64,000 nt of DNA. It comes from Tateyamaria pelophila. Lineage in GTDB: Bacteria > Pseudomonadota > Alphaproteobacteria > Rhodobacterales > Rhodobacteraceae. This document shows positions 55,235 to 63,929 of the stretch, piece by piece. A model generated the notes under the pieces. That model was given only the letters and a program-made list of their open reading frames with translations, did no database searches and was not told the origin of the DNA. Every line of letters starts with the position of its first letter. Position 1 is the first letter of the stretch. Made by a program: the position numbers and the translations under genes. The stretch spans positions 29,745 to 93,744 of the forward strand of contig NZ_JAIMIA010000007.1 of assembly GCF_019966495.1 (NCBI RefSeq), given 5' to 3'.

Positions 55235-56513
55235 GTTGGGAGAGGGCGCCTTGGGCGCCCTCCCTTTCCTGTTCGAGTTTTGGGCGATGGAGCACCAATT
55301 GCCACCCGAGGGTGACTGGCGCACCTGGGTCATCATGGGAGGGCGCGGCGCGGGGAAAACCCGGGCAGGCGCGGAATGGGTCCGGTCATTGGTCGAGGGC
55401 TCGATGCCTTATGATCGCGGGACCTGTCGGCGTGTTGCCCTGGTGGGAGAAACCATCGAGCAGGTACGCGAAGTCATGATTTTCGGCGACAGCGGCATTC
55501 TGGAATGCTCGCCTCTGGATCGTCGGCCCAAATGGGTTGCGGGGCGCAAGCGATTGGAGTGGCCGAACGGCGCCATCGCGACGGTTCATACCGCGAATGA
55601 CCCGGAGGGTTTGCGGGGCCCTCAATTTGACGCGGCTTGGGTCGACGAATTGGCCAAGTGGAAGAAGGGTCAGGAGACATGGGACATGCTGCAATTTGCC
55701 TTGCGTCTGGGCGATGATCCACGGGTTTGCGTGACGACCACGCCGCGCAACGTGGGTGTGCTGAAGAATCTGCTGGAGCGGCCTTCGACGGTTGTGACGC
55801 ACGCACCAACCGAAGCGAACGCGGGCAATCTCGCGGCGTCCTTTCTGGAGGAGGTCCGGTCCCGATATGCCGGGACCCGGTTGGGGCGGCAAGAGTTGGA
55901 TGGCGTGTTGTTGAGCGATGCCGAAGGCGCGCTTTGGACGTCCGAGATGTTGGAGGGGCTGCGCGTCAAGTCGTTGCCCGCATTTGATCGTGTCGTCGTC
56001 GGCCTTGATCCGGCCACCACGTCGGGCAAGGCGTCGGATGAATGCGGGATTGTGGTTGTGGGAGCGATCACGCAGGGGCCGCCGCAGGACTGGCAGGCTT
56101 GCGTCATCGCCGATTGCACGGTGCAGGGCGCCAGCCCATCGGAATGGGCGCGGGCGGCGGTGAATGCGATGGAACGCTATGGCGGTGATCGGCTGGTCGC
56201 CGAGGTCAATCAGGGCGGTCAGATGGTGGGCGAGGTCATCCGGCAAATCGATCCGCTGGTGCCCTACCGGGCGGTGCATGCATCGCGCGGCAAAGTCGCC
56301 CGTGCCGAACCCGTTGCGGCGCTTTATGAACAGGGTCGTGTGAAACACGCCTTGGATCTGGATGGTTTGGAAGATCAGATGACCCGCATGACGCGCTTTG
56401 GCTATGAGGGCGAGGGATCGCCGGACCGGGTGGATGCCTTGGTTTGGGCTTTGCACGAGTTGATGATCGAACCCGCGCGGCAGTGGCGCCAGCCGGGGGT
56501 GCGCAGTCTTTGA
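55143..56513 (+). CDS. GTA g2, terminase large subunit
   Basis: The product of about 456 residues has the packaging ATPase Walker A GGRGAGKT (residues 66-73), a Walker B region (FDAAWVDELAKW) and a nuclease-like acidic region (VVVGLDPATTSGKASDECG). It cuts and pumps host DNA into GTA heads. The start is uncertain: 55143, 55158 or the first in-frame codon at 55098 all lie inside g1. Confidence 0.92.
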   Translation: MLSTTMLPALKYGARLLASAPAAVQDQFLDELGEGALGALPFLFEFWAMEHQLPPEGDWRTWVIMGGRGAGKTRAGAEWVRSLVEGSMPYDRGTCRRVALVGETIEQVREVMIFGDSGILECSPLDRRPKWVAGRKRLEWPNGAIATVHTANDPEGLRGPQFDAAWVDELAKWKKGQETWDMLQFALRLGDDPRVCVTTTPRNVGVLKNLLERPSTVVTHAPTEANAGNLAASFLEEVRSRYAGTRLGRQELDGVLLSDAEGALWTSEMLEGLRVKSLPAFDRVVVGLDPATTSGKASDECGIVVVGAITQGPPQDWQACVIADCTVQGASPSEWARAAVNAMERYGGDRLVAEVNQGGQMVGEVIRQIDPLVPYRAVHASRGKVARAEPVAALYEQGRVKHALDLDGLEDQMTRMTRFGYEGEGSPDRVDALVWALHELMIEPARQWRQPGVRSL

Positions 56514-56652
56514 CCTGAGCATTCGCGTATTTTTTGACATGGAAGCGGGGCGGTTTGCCCAGCTTTGAACAGGGTGCGGACGCAGGAGCGGCGCGCCCTT
56601 TTTCTTTGGAAAGATGGGCTTGGCCCGTGGGATCACGTGAAGGAGACCCTTG

Positions 56653-57840
56653 ATGGTGTTTAATTTCTTTCGGAGCGCACGCCGGGCGGACGTGCCGGAG
56701 CAAAAGGCCAGCGCCACCGGCAAGGTAGTTGCCTGGCAAAACGGGGGGCGCGTCGCCTGGAGCCCGCGCGATGCGGTGTCTCTGACCCGATCGGGGTTTT
56801 CCGGCAATCCGGTTGGGTTCCGGTCCGTCAAGCTGATTGCGGAGGCAGCGGCGGCCTTGCCGTTGGTGTTGCAGGATATGGAACAGCGCTATGAAACGCA
56901 TCCGATCCTGTCGCTGATCAAGCGCCCTAATCCGGGGCAGGGTCGGGCAGAATTGCTGGAAGCGCTTTACGCGCAGCTTTTGTTGACGGGCAACGCCTAT
57001 GTCGAGGCGGTCGCGGGCGAGAGTGGCGCACCTTTGGAGTTGCATGTGCTGCGCTCGGATCGGATGTCGGTCGTGCCGGGTGCGGATGGATGGCCGGTGG
57101 CCTATGATTATGCGGTCGGGGGCAAGACGCATCGATTTGATGCGTCCGGACCCATCAGCCCGATCTGCCACATCAAGTCGTTTCATCCCCAGGACGATCA
57201 TTACGGCTTCAGCCCGATGCAAGCGGCGGCGATGGCGCTGGATGTTCACACCGCAGCGTCCCGTTGGTCCAAATCTTTACTGGACAATGCGGCCCGCCCG
57301 TCGGGAGCGATCGTTTACAAGGGGGCGGATGGGCAGAGCCAACTGAGCGGGGATCAATACGAGCGGTTGGTGAGCGAGATCGAGACCAACCATTCCGGGG
57401 CGCGCAATGCGGGCCGTCCGATGTTGTTGGAAGGCGGCCTTGATTGGAAGCCGATGGGCTTTTCGCCGTCAGATATGGAATTCCAGAAAACCAAGGAAGC
57501 GGCCGCGCGCGAAATCGCGTTGGCCTTTGGGGTGCCGCCCATGTTGCTGGGCATTCAGGGGGACGCGACATATGCCAATTATCAGGAGGCCAATCGTGCG
57601 TTCTATCGCCTGACCGTGTTGCCGCAGGCGACGCGGGTGACCGCAGCACTGGCACAATGGCTGGGTGCGTTTACCGGCGATGATGTGGTTCTGGCCCCTG
57701 ATCTGGATCAGGTTTCCGCTCTTTCGACGGAACGGGATGCGCAATGGGCGCGGGTCGCGGGGGCGGATTTTCTGACGGAAGCCGAAAAGCGGCGTTTGCT
57801 GGGTCTGCCGGTCGTCTGCGAGGACGCTGCGGATGGATGA
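56653..57840 (+). CDS. GTA g3, portal protein (HK97 type)
   Basis: The 395-residue product fits HK97-type phage portals, with GNAYVEAVAGESGAP near residue 115 and LAFGVPPMLLGIQGDATYANYQEANRAFYR (in parts) near 290-320. The portal ring is the DNA gate and the tail docking point of the head. AAGGAG precedes the ATG at 56653. It overlaps the next small gene by 8 bases. Confidence 0.93.
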   Translation: MVFNFFRSARRADVPEQKASATGKVVAWQNGGRVAWSPRDAVSLTRSGFSGNPVGFRSVKLIAEAAAALPLVLQDMEQRYETHPILSLIKRPNPGQGRAELLEALYAQLLLTGNAYVEAVAGESGAPLELHVLRSDRMSVVPGADGWPVAYDYAVGGKTHRFDASGPISPICHIKSFHPQDDHYGFSPMQAAAMALDVHTAASRWSKSLLDNAARPSGAIVYKGADGQSQLSGDQYERLVSEIETNHSGARNAGRPMLLEGGLDWKPMGFSPSDMEFQKTKEAAAREIALAFGVPPMLLGIQGDATYANYQEANRAFYRLTVLPQATRVTAALAQWLGAFTGDDVVLAPDLDQVSALSTERDAQWARVAGADFLTEAEKRRLLGLPVVCEDAADG

Positions 57841-58060
57841 TGGAACATTTCCGGACCGTTTTGCGTGCGCGCCGGGCCTGCGATTGGAGGCGCATGAGCG
57901 CCTCACAACCGTTCATTTTGACAATATTTCATCCCGGCTGGATCGGCTTGAAGAGCTGCTGGAACGTTTGGAAAAGCGCCTTTGGCTGACCGTCTACGGG
58001 GTTGTCGCGGTGGTTCTCGCCACGGGCTTTAAATCCATCATGTTGGCCATTCCTCACTGA
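57833..58060 (+). CDS. GTA g3.5, small membrane-anchored protein
   Basis: The 75-residue product has a short amphipathic coiled-coil segment (ISSRLDRLEELLERLEKRL, about residues 32-50) followed by one C-terminal membrane segment (LWLTVYGVVAVVLATGF). Its position between portal and protease matches orfg3.5 of the Rhodobacter GTA. Function unknown. Confidence 0.8.
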   Translation: MDDGTFPDRFACAPGLRLEAHERLTTVHFDNISSRLDRLEELLERLEKRLWLTVYGVVAVVLATGFKSIMLAIPH

Positions 58061-58090
58061 GGATCAGCCACTTTTCAAAGGAGAGTATCC

Positions 58091-58654
58091 ATGCAGGCAG
58101 AGACCGGTTTGGAGACGAAATTCGCGCGCTTTGGCGATGGGATCGAGGTGCAGAACGGCCACTTGATCGAAGGCTATGCCAGCCTGTTCGGGGCCTGCGA
58201 TCAGGGCGGAGACGTTGTCACCAAGGGCGCCTATGCGGCGTCGTTGAAGGCGATTGCGGCAGACGGTCGCCGGGTGAAGATGTTGTGGCAGCATGATCCG
58301 GCCTGTCCCATCGGCGTGTGGGATGAGGTCCGCGAGGACAAGAACGGCCTTTGGGTCAAGGGCCGCCTGCTGCCCGAGGTGGCCAAGGGGCGGGAGGCTG
58401 TCGAGTTGATTGCCGCGGGAGCCATCGACGGCCTTTCCATCGGGTACCGCACCCTGAAGGCGGCAAAGAATGACAAGGGCCAGCGGCTCTTGACCGAACT
58501 GGAGCTTTGGGAGGTGTCTTTGGTCACGTTCCCGATGCTTTCCAGTGCGCGCGTTGTCGCCAAATCCGATGAGATGCCATCGGATGCGGATACCACGTTG
58601 CGCGATATGGCGGCGGCTCTTCGGGGTGCGCGCGCGAGCCTGGCGCAGCGCTGA
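58091..58654 (+). CDS. GTA g4, prohead protease (HK97 family)
   Basis: The 187-residue product has the HK97 prohead protease pattern (GYASLFGACDQGGDVVTKGAY near residue 22, LWQHDPACPIG with the catalytic His near 61, and GLSIGYR with the catalytic Ser near 118). It processes the capsid protein during head assembly. Confidence 0.92.
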   Translation: MQAETGLETKFARFGDGIEVQNGHLIEGYASLFGACDQGGDVVTKGAYAASLKAIAADGRRVKMLWQHDPACPIGVWDEVREDKNGLWVKGRLLPEVAKGREAVELIAAGAIDGLSIGYRTLKAAKNDKGQRLLTELELWEVSLVTFPMLSSARVVAKSDEMPSDADTTLRDMAAALRGARASLAQR

Positions 58655-58692
58655 AGCGCCCGCCTGAATCACCACCAATCAAGGACATGCTT

Positions 58693-59871
58693 ATGAGCAA
58701 GACCGAATGTAGGGCTCGGGCCGGGGAAGGTTTGTCCCCCGCCCAGGATGTTGCGGAGGCCGTAAAGGGTTTCGTGAAGGAATTCAAAGGCTTTCAATCT
58801 GAACTTCAAACAAAACTTCAACAAACAGAAGAGCGACTGACCATGCTGGATCGTAAAAACATGACTGCTGCACGTACCCCCCTGGCTGGGAGCGTTGAAC
58901 TGGGTGCCCCACATCAGAAGGCGTTCAACGCCTATCTGCGGTCGGGTGACGATGATGGTCTGCGCGGCCTGGAACTGGACGTTAAATCGCTGTCCACTGC
59001 GATGAATTCCGATGGTGGGTATCTTGTAGACCCGCAAACATCCGATTCCGTGCAATCGGTTCTGAACTCAACGGCGTCGATCCGGTCGATTGCCTCGGTC
59101 GTCAACGTCGAGGCTACATCCTATGACGTTCTGGTTGATCATGGCGATGTGGGCACCGGTTGGGCCACCGAATCATCCTCGGTAACGGAAACGGACACGC
59201 CGCAGATTGATCGCGTGACCATTCCGCTGCACGAGCTGTCCGCGTTGCCCAAAGCTTCGCAGCGTCTGCTGGATGACAGCGCCTTTGATATCGAAGGTTG
59301 GCTGGCGAACCGGATTGCGGACAAATTCGCCCGTGCAGAAGCCTCCGCCTTCATCAACGGTGACGGTGTGGACAAGCCCAAGGGCTTTTTGTCCCACACG
59401 GCAGTGGATGATGCGATCTGGGCCTGGGGGAATTTGGGGTACGTTCCGACAGGTGTTGACGCGGATGTCACCCCAGAGGCGATCATTGATTTGGTTTACG
59501 CATTGGGTGCGGAATATCGTGCCAATGCATCCTTTGTCATGAACTCCAAGACGGCGGGCTATGTCCGTAAATTGAAGGACAATGACGGTCGGTTCCTTTG
59601 GACGGACGGTTTGGCGGCGGGTCAACCTCCTGTTTTGATGGGGTATCCTGTTCTGATCGCCGAAGACATGCCTGATGTGGCTTCGAATGCGCATGCGATC
59701 GCCTTTGGCGATTTTGCGGCAGGATACACCGTGGCAGAGCGTCCCGACCTGCGTGTGCTGCGTGACCCCTTCAGCGCCAAGCCACTCGTTCTGTTCTATG
59801 CCACCAAGCGCGTTGGCGGCGACGTGAGCGACTTTGCCGCGATCAAACTGCTGAAATTCGCTACGGCCTAA
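58693..59871 (+). CDS. GTA g5, major capsid protein (HK97 fold)
   Basis: The product of about 392 residues has an N-terminal coiled-coil delta region (about 1-60) removed by the protease and an HK97 capsid core (MNSDGGYLVDPQTSD near residue 100, WATESSSVTETDTPQ near 155). AAGGA lies seven bases before the ATG at 58693, so that start is preferred to the one at 58687. Confidence 0.95.
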   Translation: MSKTECRARAGEGLSPAQDVAEAVKGFVKEFKGFQSELQTKLQQTEERLTMLDRKNMTAARTPLAGSVELGAPHQKAFNAYLRSGDDDGLRGLELDVKSLSTAMNSDGGYLVDPQTSDSVQSVLNSTASIRSIASVVNVEATSYDVLVDHGDVGTGWATESSSVTETDTPQIDRVTIPLHELSALPKASQRLLDDSAFDIEGWLANRIADKFARAEASAFINGDGVDKPKGFLSHTAVDDAIWAWGNLGYVPTGVDADVTPEAIIDLVYALGAEYRANASFVMNSKTAGYVRKLKDNDGRFLWTDGLAAGQPPVLMGYPVLIAEDMPDVASNAHAIAFGDFAAGYTVAERPDLRVLRDPFSAKPLVLFYATKRVGGDVSDFAAIKLLKFATA

Positions 59872-60035
59872 CCGCCTGACGCGAATGGTTCGGGAGGGGG
59901 CAAGCCTCTGTCCCGGGCCCCGGGTGCGCGATGAACCATGCCGCGTTGTCTAGCTGCTCCCCTCCGTCCGAGCAACGCGGACTGACGCGCGCCCGGATCC
60001 TTTTGGACGGAGGCTGAGTTTTATGGAGATGTTCC

Positions 60036-60635
60036 ATGATGTTGATCGAAAAAACCTCGGTGCCTGACGCGGCATTGCCGGTTGATGAATTCAAGGCGCA
60101 TCTGCGTCTGGGTAGCGGATTCGCTCCCGACAGCGTGCAAGACGCTGTTTTGACGAGTTTCCTGCGGGCCGCAGTAACGGCGATTGAGGCGCGGACCGGC
60201 AAAGTGTTGCTGGAGCGGTCCTTTGCGCTGACCGTTCATGTCTGGCGCGATTTGGGGCGTCAAGCCTTGCCGGTGGCTCCGGTGACTGCTCTCACCGATG
60301 TCGAAATTGTAGACCGTAACGGTGTCCGTACTTCGGTTGATGGTGCTGCCTATTGGTTGGAGCGTGACACCCATCGCCCGTGTTTACGCGCGAAAGGGGT
60401 GGCTTTGCCGGGGATCCCTGAGGCTGGAGAGGCTGTTGTCACATTCGATGCGGGCTTTGGCCCTTTATGGACTGATATTCCTGCGGATCTGAGACAGGCT
60501 GCGATGCTGCTGGCCGCGCATTACTATGAGTTCCGCAATGAAACGTCGCTCAGTGATGGCTGTATGCCATTTGGTGTTTCAAGCCTGATCGAACGCTACA
60601 AGATCATGCGCATTTACGGCGGGGGGGCGAGATGA
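60036..60635 (+). CDS. GTA g6, head-tail connector-like protein
   Basis: The 199-residue product matches phage gp6-like connector proteins (head completion), with PVDEFKAHLRLG near the start and LRQAAMLLAAHYYEFRNETS in the second half. It binds the portal and links it to the tail. The stop overlaps g7 by 4 bases. Confidence 0.88.
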   Translation: MMLIEKTSVPDAALPVDEFKAHLRLGSGFAPDSVQDAVLTSFLRAAVTAIEARTGKVLLERSFALTVHVWRDLGRQALPVAPVTALTDVEIVDRNGVRTSVDGAAYWLERDTHRPCLRAKGVALPGIPEAGEAVVTFDAGFGPLWTDIPADLRQAAMLLAAHYYEFRNETSLSDGCMPFGVSSLIERYKIMRIYGGGAR

Positions 60636-60970
60636 GACTGCCGCGCCTGAACAGGCGCCTGACCCTGGAAAGCCCTGCGCGCGTGCCGGACGATGCGGGT
60701 GGATTTGTCGAAAGTTGGACGCCATTGGGCGTGTTGTGGGCCGAAGTTGCCGCACGTACGGGCCGCGAGACGGTTTCGTCAGGTGCTGCGGTGTCTCTGG
60801 TGCCCTACGCCATCGTCGTGCGGGGGGCTCCCGTCGGGCATCCGGAACGTCCGCGTCCTGAGCAGCGCTTTAGGGATGGTGGTCGCGTGTTTCACATCCG
60901 CAGCGTCGCCGAACGCGACCCAGATGGCCGTCATCTGATCTGTATGGCGGATGAGGAGATGGTGATATGA
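60632..60970 (+). CDS. GTA g7, head-tail adaptor
   Basis: The 112-residue product fits the phage SPP1-type head-tail joining family (RLTLESPARVPDDAGGFVESW near the start, FRDGGRVFHIRSVAERDPDGRHL in parts near the end). It overlaps g6 and g8 by 4 bases. Confidence 0.87.
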   Translation: MRLPRLNRRLTLESPARVPDDAGGFVESWTPLGVLWAEVAARTGRETVSSGAAVSLVPYAIVVRGAPVGHPERPRPEQRFRDGGRVFHIRSVAERDPDGRHLICMADEEMVI

Positions 60971-61377
60971 GCTATGCCATTTCAGCTGCTTTGCAGCGCG
61001 CCGTTTTTGGGGCGCTTGGCGCAGATCCGGCCGTGAACGACGCCGTGGGGACGGCGATTTACGATGCGTTGCCCAGTGGATCGTTGCCTGGATTGTATGT
61101 CAGTCTTGGGCCGGAATCTGTGCGGGTTGCGGACGACAAGACCGGAGCAGGTGCGATCCATCTGTTTGCGGTGTCAGTCATTACCGAAACACCGGGCTTT
61201 AGCGCTGCCAAGGTTGCAGCCGGCGCGGTGTGCGATGTGCTGCACAACGCCGACCTCACCTTGGACCGAGGTCGATTGGTTTCGATGCGTTTTGAACGCG
61301 CACGCGCCACAAAGATCGACAAAGGGACGGGCCGCAAGATTGACCTGACCTTTCGGGCGCGTGTCGAAGACGAATAA
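60967..61377 (+). CDS. GTA g8, tail terminator-like protein (DUF3168)
   Basis: The 136-residue protein belongs to the DUF3168 group (YAISAALQRAVFGALGADPAV at the start). By gene order it should be the tail terminator or completion protein that caps the tail tube. Confidence 0.83.
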   Translation: MSYAISAALQRAVFGALGADPAVNDAVGTAIYDALPSGSLPGLYVSLGPESVRVADDKTGAGAIHLFAVSVITETPGFSAAKVAAGAVCDVLHNADLTLDRGRLVSMRFERARATKIDKGTGRKIDLTFRARVEDE

Positions 61378-61404
61378 CTCATTTCATTCAAACGGAGAAA
61401 ACCC

Positions 61405-61818
61405 ATGGGTGCTCAGAACGGAAAAGACCTGTTGATCAAGGTCGACATGACCTCGGACGGGCAGTTCGAAACGATTGCGGGGCTGCGGGCCACGCGCGTC
61501 AGCTTTAACGCCGAGACGGTGGATGTCACCAGTTTGGAGAGCCAGGGTGGTTGGCGCGAATTGCTGTCTGGCGCAGGCGTGCGGTCGGCCAATATCTCTG
61601 GATCGGGCGTGTTCAAGGATGCAGGGACTGACGAGCGTGCGCGCCAGTTGTTTTTTGATGGGGAGACGCCGGACTTTCAGGTCATCATCCCGGACTTTGG
61701 CATCGTAGAAGGTCCGTTCCAGGTCTCTGCCGTCGAATATAGCGGCAGTCACAATGGCGAGGCCACCTATGAACTGACAATGGCTTCAGCCGGTGCGCTG
61801 AGCTTTACGGCGATCTGA
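61405..61818 (+). CDS. GTA g9, major tail protein
   Basis: The 137-residue product starts with GAQNGKDLLIKVDMT and has the tail-tube blocks VDVTSLESQGGWRELLSGAG and TYELTMASAGALSF. It forms the tail tube. Confidence 0.9.
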   Translation: MGAQNGKDLLIKVDMTSDGQFETIAGLRATRVSFNAETVDVTSLESQGGWRELLSGAGVRSANISGSGVFKDAGTDERARQLFFDGETPDFQVIIPDFGIVEGPFQVSAVEYSGSHNGEATYELTMASAGALSFTAI

Positions 61819-61820
61819 GC

Positions 61821-62135
61821 ATGGCAAATCCTTGGAGGGGAGACGTCACGCTGAACATCAATGGGTCGCCGCAGGTAATGCGGCTGACCCTTGGTGCGCT
61901 CGCGGGTCTGGAAGCGGCATTGAACGAAGCATCACTGGTGGCGCTCGTCGAACGCTTTGAACAGGGTCGATTTTCAAGTGCCGACGTCTTGGCCGTCTTG
62001 AAGGCCGGTCTGGTCGGCGGGGGATGCTCGATGAATCCGGCTGAATTGGATCACAGTGAAATCGAGGGCGGGCCCATGGGGGCGGCGCGTGCCGCAGCTG
62101 AGCTGATCGCGCGAGCATTTGTGGTGCCTGCATGA
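61821..62135 (+). CDS. GTA g10, tail assembly chaperone-like (GTA TIM-type)
   Basis: The 104-residue product resembles the GTA g10 family (VMRLTLGALAGLEAALNEASL near residue 18). In tailed phages this slot encodes tail assembly chaperones. It overlaps the next small gene by 4 bases. Confidence 0.82.
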   Translation: MANPWRGDVTLNINGSPQVMRLTLGALAGLEAALNEASLVALVERFEQGRFSSADVLAVLKAGLVGGGCSMNPAELDHSEIEGGPMGAARAAAELIARAFVVPA

Positions 62136-62338
62136 GCAGGGCCTTGGACTGGCCCGCGCTTATGCGGGCCGGGATGCAGGGGTTGCGCCTGACGCCTGAC
62201 GCGTTCTGGGCGCTGACCCCGGCGGAATTTCAGATGATGCTGGGCGAACCGGGGCAGGCGGCCCCGCTGCTCAGCGACGGGCTTGAGGCGCTGATGGCGG
62301 CCTGGCCGGATAAACCGAAAGAGGTTCGCGATGAGTGA
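62132..62338 (+). CDS. GTA g10.1, small tail assembly chaperone
   Basis: The 68-residue product (MSRALDWPALMRAGMQGLR at the start, LTPAEFQMMLG in the middle) matches the short gene after g10 in the Rhodobacter GTA. It overlaps g10 by 4 bases and g11 by 8 bases. It is a likely frame partner of g10 in tail chaperone function. Confidence 0.8.
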   Translation: MSRALDWPALMRAGMQGLRLTPDAFWALTPAEFQMMLGEPGQAAPLLSDGLEALMAAWPDKPKEVRDE

Positions 62339-62993
62339 CTATAACGACGAGATCGAGGCGCTGGACTCGCAAACCGACGGATTGCGCCAGACCCTTGATG
62401 AAACATCGGTGATGGTAACGAGCTTTGACAGCGAGTTGCGCCGGATGCGCGAGAGCCTGGCCGCAACCGGTAAGGACGTGGCGAATGTCGAAAAGGGATT
62501 GTCGCGCGGGCTTCGAAAGGCCTTCGACGATCTGGTCTTTGATGGCGCAAGTCTCGCGGATGCGTTGGACGGCCTCGCCACATCAATGATGAACACGACA
62601 TTCAACGCGGCCATGCGCCCGGTCACCGATCAGGTTGGCGGTTTGCTGGCCTCTGGCGTTGGTGGCCTGATGCAGGGTTTGTTGCCCTTCGCAGATGGTG
62701 CACCGTTCAGCCAGGGACGGGTGATGCCCTTTGCCTCTGGTGGAATCGTCAGTTCGGCCACTCCGTTCGGGATGCGTGGAGGCATGGGCGTCATGGGTGA
62801 AGCGGGGCCGGAGGCGATCATGCCATTGGCGCGTGGCACCGATGGCAAGCTTGGTGTGCGCGGCTCAGGCGGCAGTAGCCCGACAATTGTAATGAATATT
62901 ACCACCCCTGATGTGCAGGGTTTTGCACGTAGTCAAAACCAGATCGCGGCGCAGATGAGCCGCGCATTGGGCCGTGGAAATCGCAATCGATAA
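62331..62993 (+). CDS. GTA g11, tail tape measure protein
   Basis: The 220-residue product has an N-terminal coiled-coil part and a glycine-rich C-terminal part (GGLLASGVGGLMQGLLPFADGAPF, GVMGEAGPEAIMPLARGTDG in parts). The last motif is a hallmark of phage tape measure proteins. The short length suits the short GTA tail. Confidence 0.92.
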   Translation: MSDYNDEIEALDSQTDGLRQTLDETSVMVTSFDSELRRMRESLAATGKDVANVEKGLSRGLRKAFDDLVFDGASLADALDGLATSMMNTTFNAAMRPVTDQVGGLLASGVGGLMQGLLPFADGAPFSQGRVMPFASGGIVSSATPFGMRGGMGVMGEAGPEAIMPLARGTDGKLGVRGSGGSSPTIVMNITTPDVQGFARSQNQIAAQMSRALGRGNRNR

Positions 62994-63015
62994 GTAGGAA
63001 TGGGGAGCTAAGCAT

Positions 63016-63648
63016 ATGCAATTTCACGAGGTAAGATTTCCCGCGTCCTTGAGCTTTGGCTCGGTCGGCGGCCCGGAGCGGCGCACGGAAGTGGTGACGC
63101 TGGCCAATGGTTTCGAGGAACGCAACACGCCCTGGGCCCATTCACGCCGCCGCTATGACGCGGGTCTGGGCATGCGCTCACTGGACGATGTCGAAATGCT
63201 GATCTCGTTCTTTGAGGCGCGTATGGGGCAGATGTATGGGTTTCGCTGGAAAGACTGGTCAGATTTCAAATCCTCGGCCGCGAGCGCGGAGCCAGGCTAT
63301 CTCGACCAGGTGATTGCGACAGGAGATGGTGTCGCGGCGGCGTTTCCGCTTTTGAAGATCTATCGGTCGTGGGACCATGAATATGCACGACCGATCAGCA
63401 AGCCGGTCCTGGGCACGGTGCGGGTTGGGCTGGATCAGGATGAGATGCAGGAAGGCGTTGATTATGAAGTCGACGTCAACACTGGCGTCGTGACCTTTCA
63501 ACATCCACCGGACGTGGCAGTGAAGGTGCGCGCAGGGTTCGAGTTCGACGTGCCCGTACGCTTTGACACGGATCAGATCCAGACCTCTGTTGCCAGCTTT
63601 CAGGCAGGCAGCGTTCCCAACGTTCCAATCATCGAGGTGCGGGTGTGA
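63016..63648 (+). CDS. GTA g12, DUF2460 distal tail protein
   Basis: The 210-residue product fits the DUF2460 family, with FHEVRFPASLSFGSVGGPER at the start and YGFRWKDWSDFKSS in the middle. It is the distal tail protein linking tube and baseplate. Its stop shares a base with the g13 start (TGATG at 63646-63650). Confidence 0.92.
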   Translation: MQFHEVRFPASLSFGSVGGPERRTEVVTLANGFEERNTPWAHSRRRYDAGLGMRSLDDVEMLISFFEARMGQMYGFRWKDWSDFKSSAASAEPGYLDQVIATGDGVAAAFPLLKIYRSWDHEYARPISKPVLGTVRVGLDQDEMQEGVDYEVDVNTGVVTFQHPPDVAVKVRAGFEFDVPVRFDTDQIQTSVASFQAGSVPNVPIIEVRV

Positions 63649-63929
63649 TGGCGGGACAAAGCGAGGCGTTTCTGTCGCATGCGGCATCGGGTCTGACGAC
63701 ACTGTGTCGGGCCTGGGCGATCACGCGGGCCGACGGTGAAGCATATGGATTTACGGATCATGACCGCGATTTCAACTTTGAAGGCGTGACGTTCCGGGCA
63801 GACACCGGGTTGACGGCTGCTGCCTTGGCGCAAAGCACAGGGTTGAGTGTGGACAATACCGAAGCGCTGGGTGCGTTGACGGATGCGGCTGTTCGAGAAG
63901 ACGACATAGAGGCAGGTCGGTTTGATTGA
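63648..63929 (+). pseudogene. GTA g13 (DUF2163), truncated
   Basis: The first 93 residues are normal for this family (SHAASGLTTLCRAWAITRADG, YGFTDHDRDFNFEGVTF, AAVREDDIEAGRFD). The frame then hits TGA at 63927-63929. Intact g13 proteins are about 290 residues and run on with a further DUF2163/BR0599-type part. No frame of the remaining 71 bases resumes the protein. The cause is probably insertion of a mobile element. It may also be a simple break in the cluster here. Confidence 0.7.
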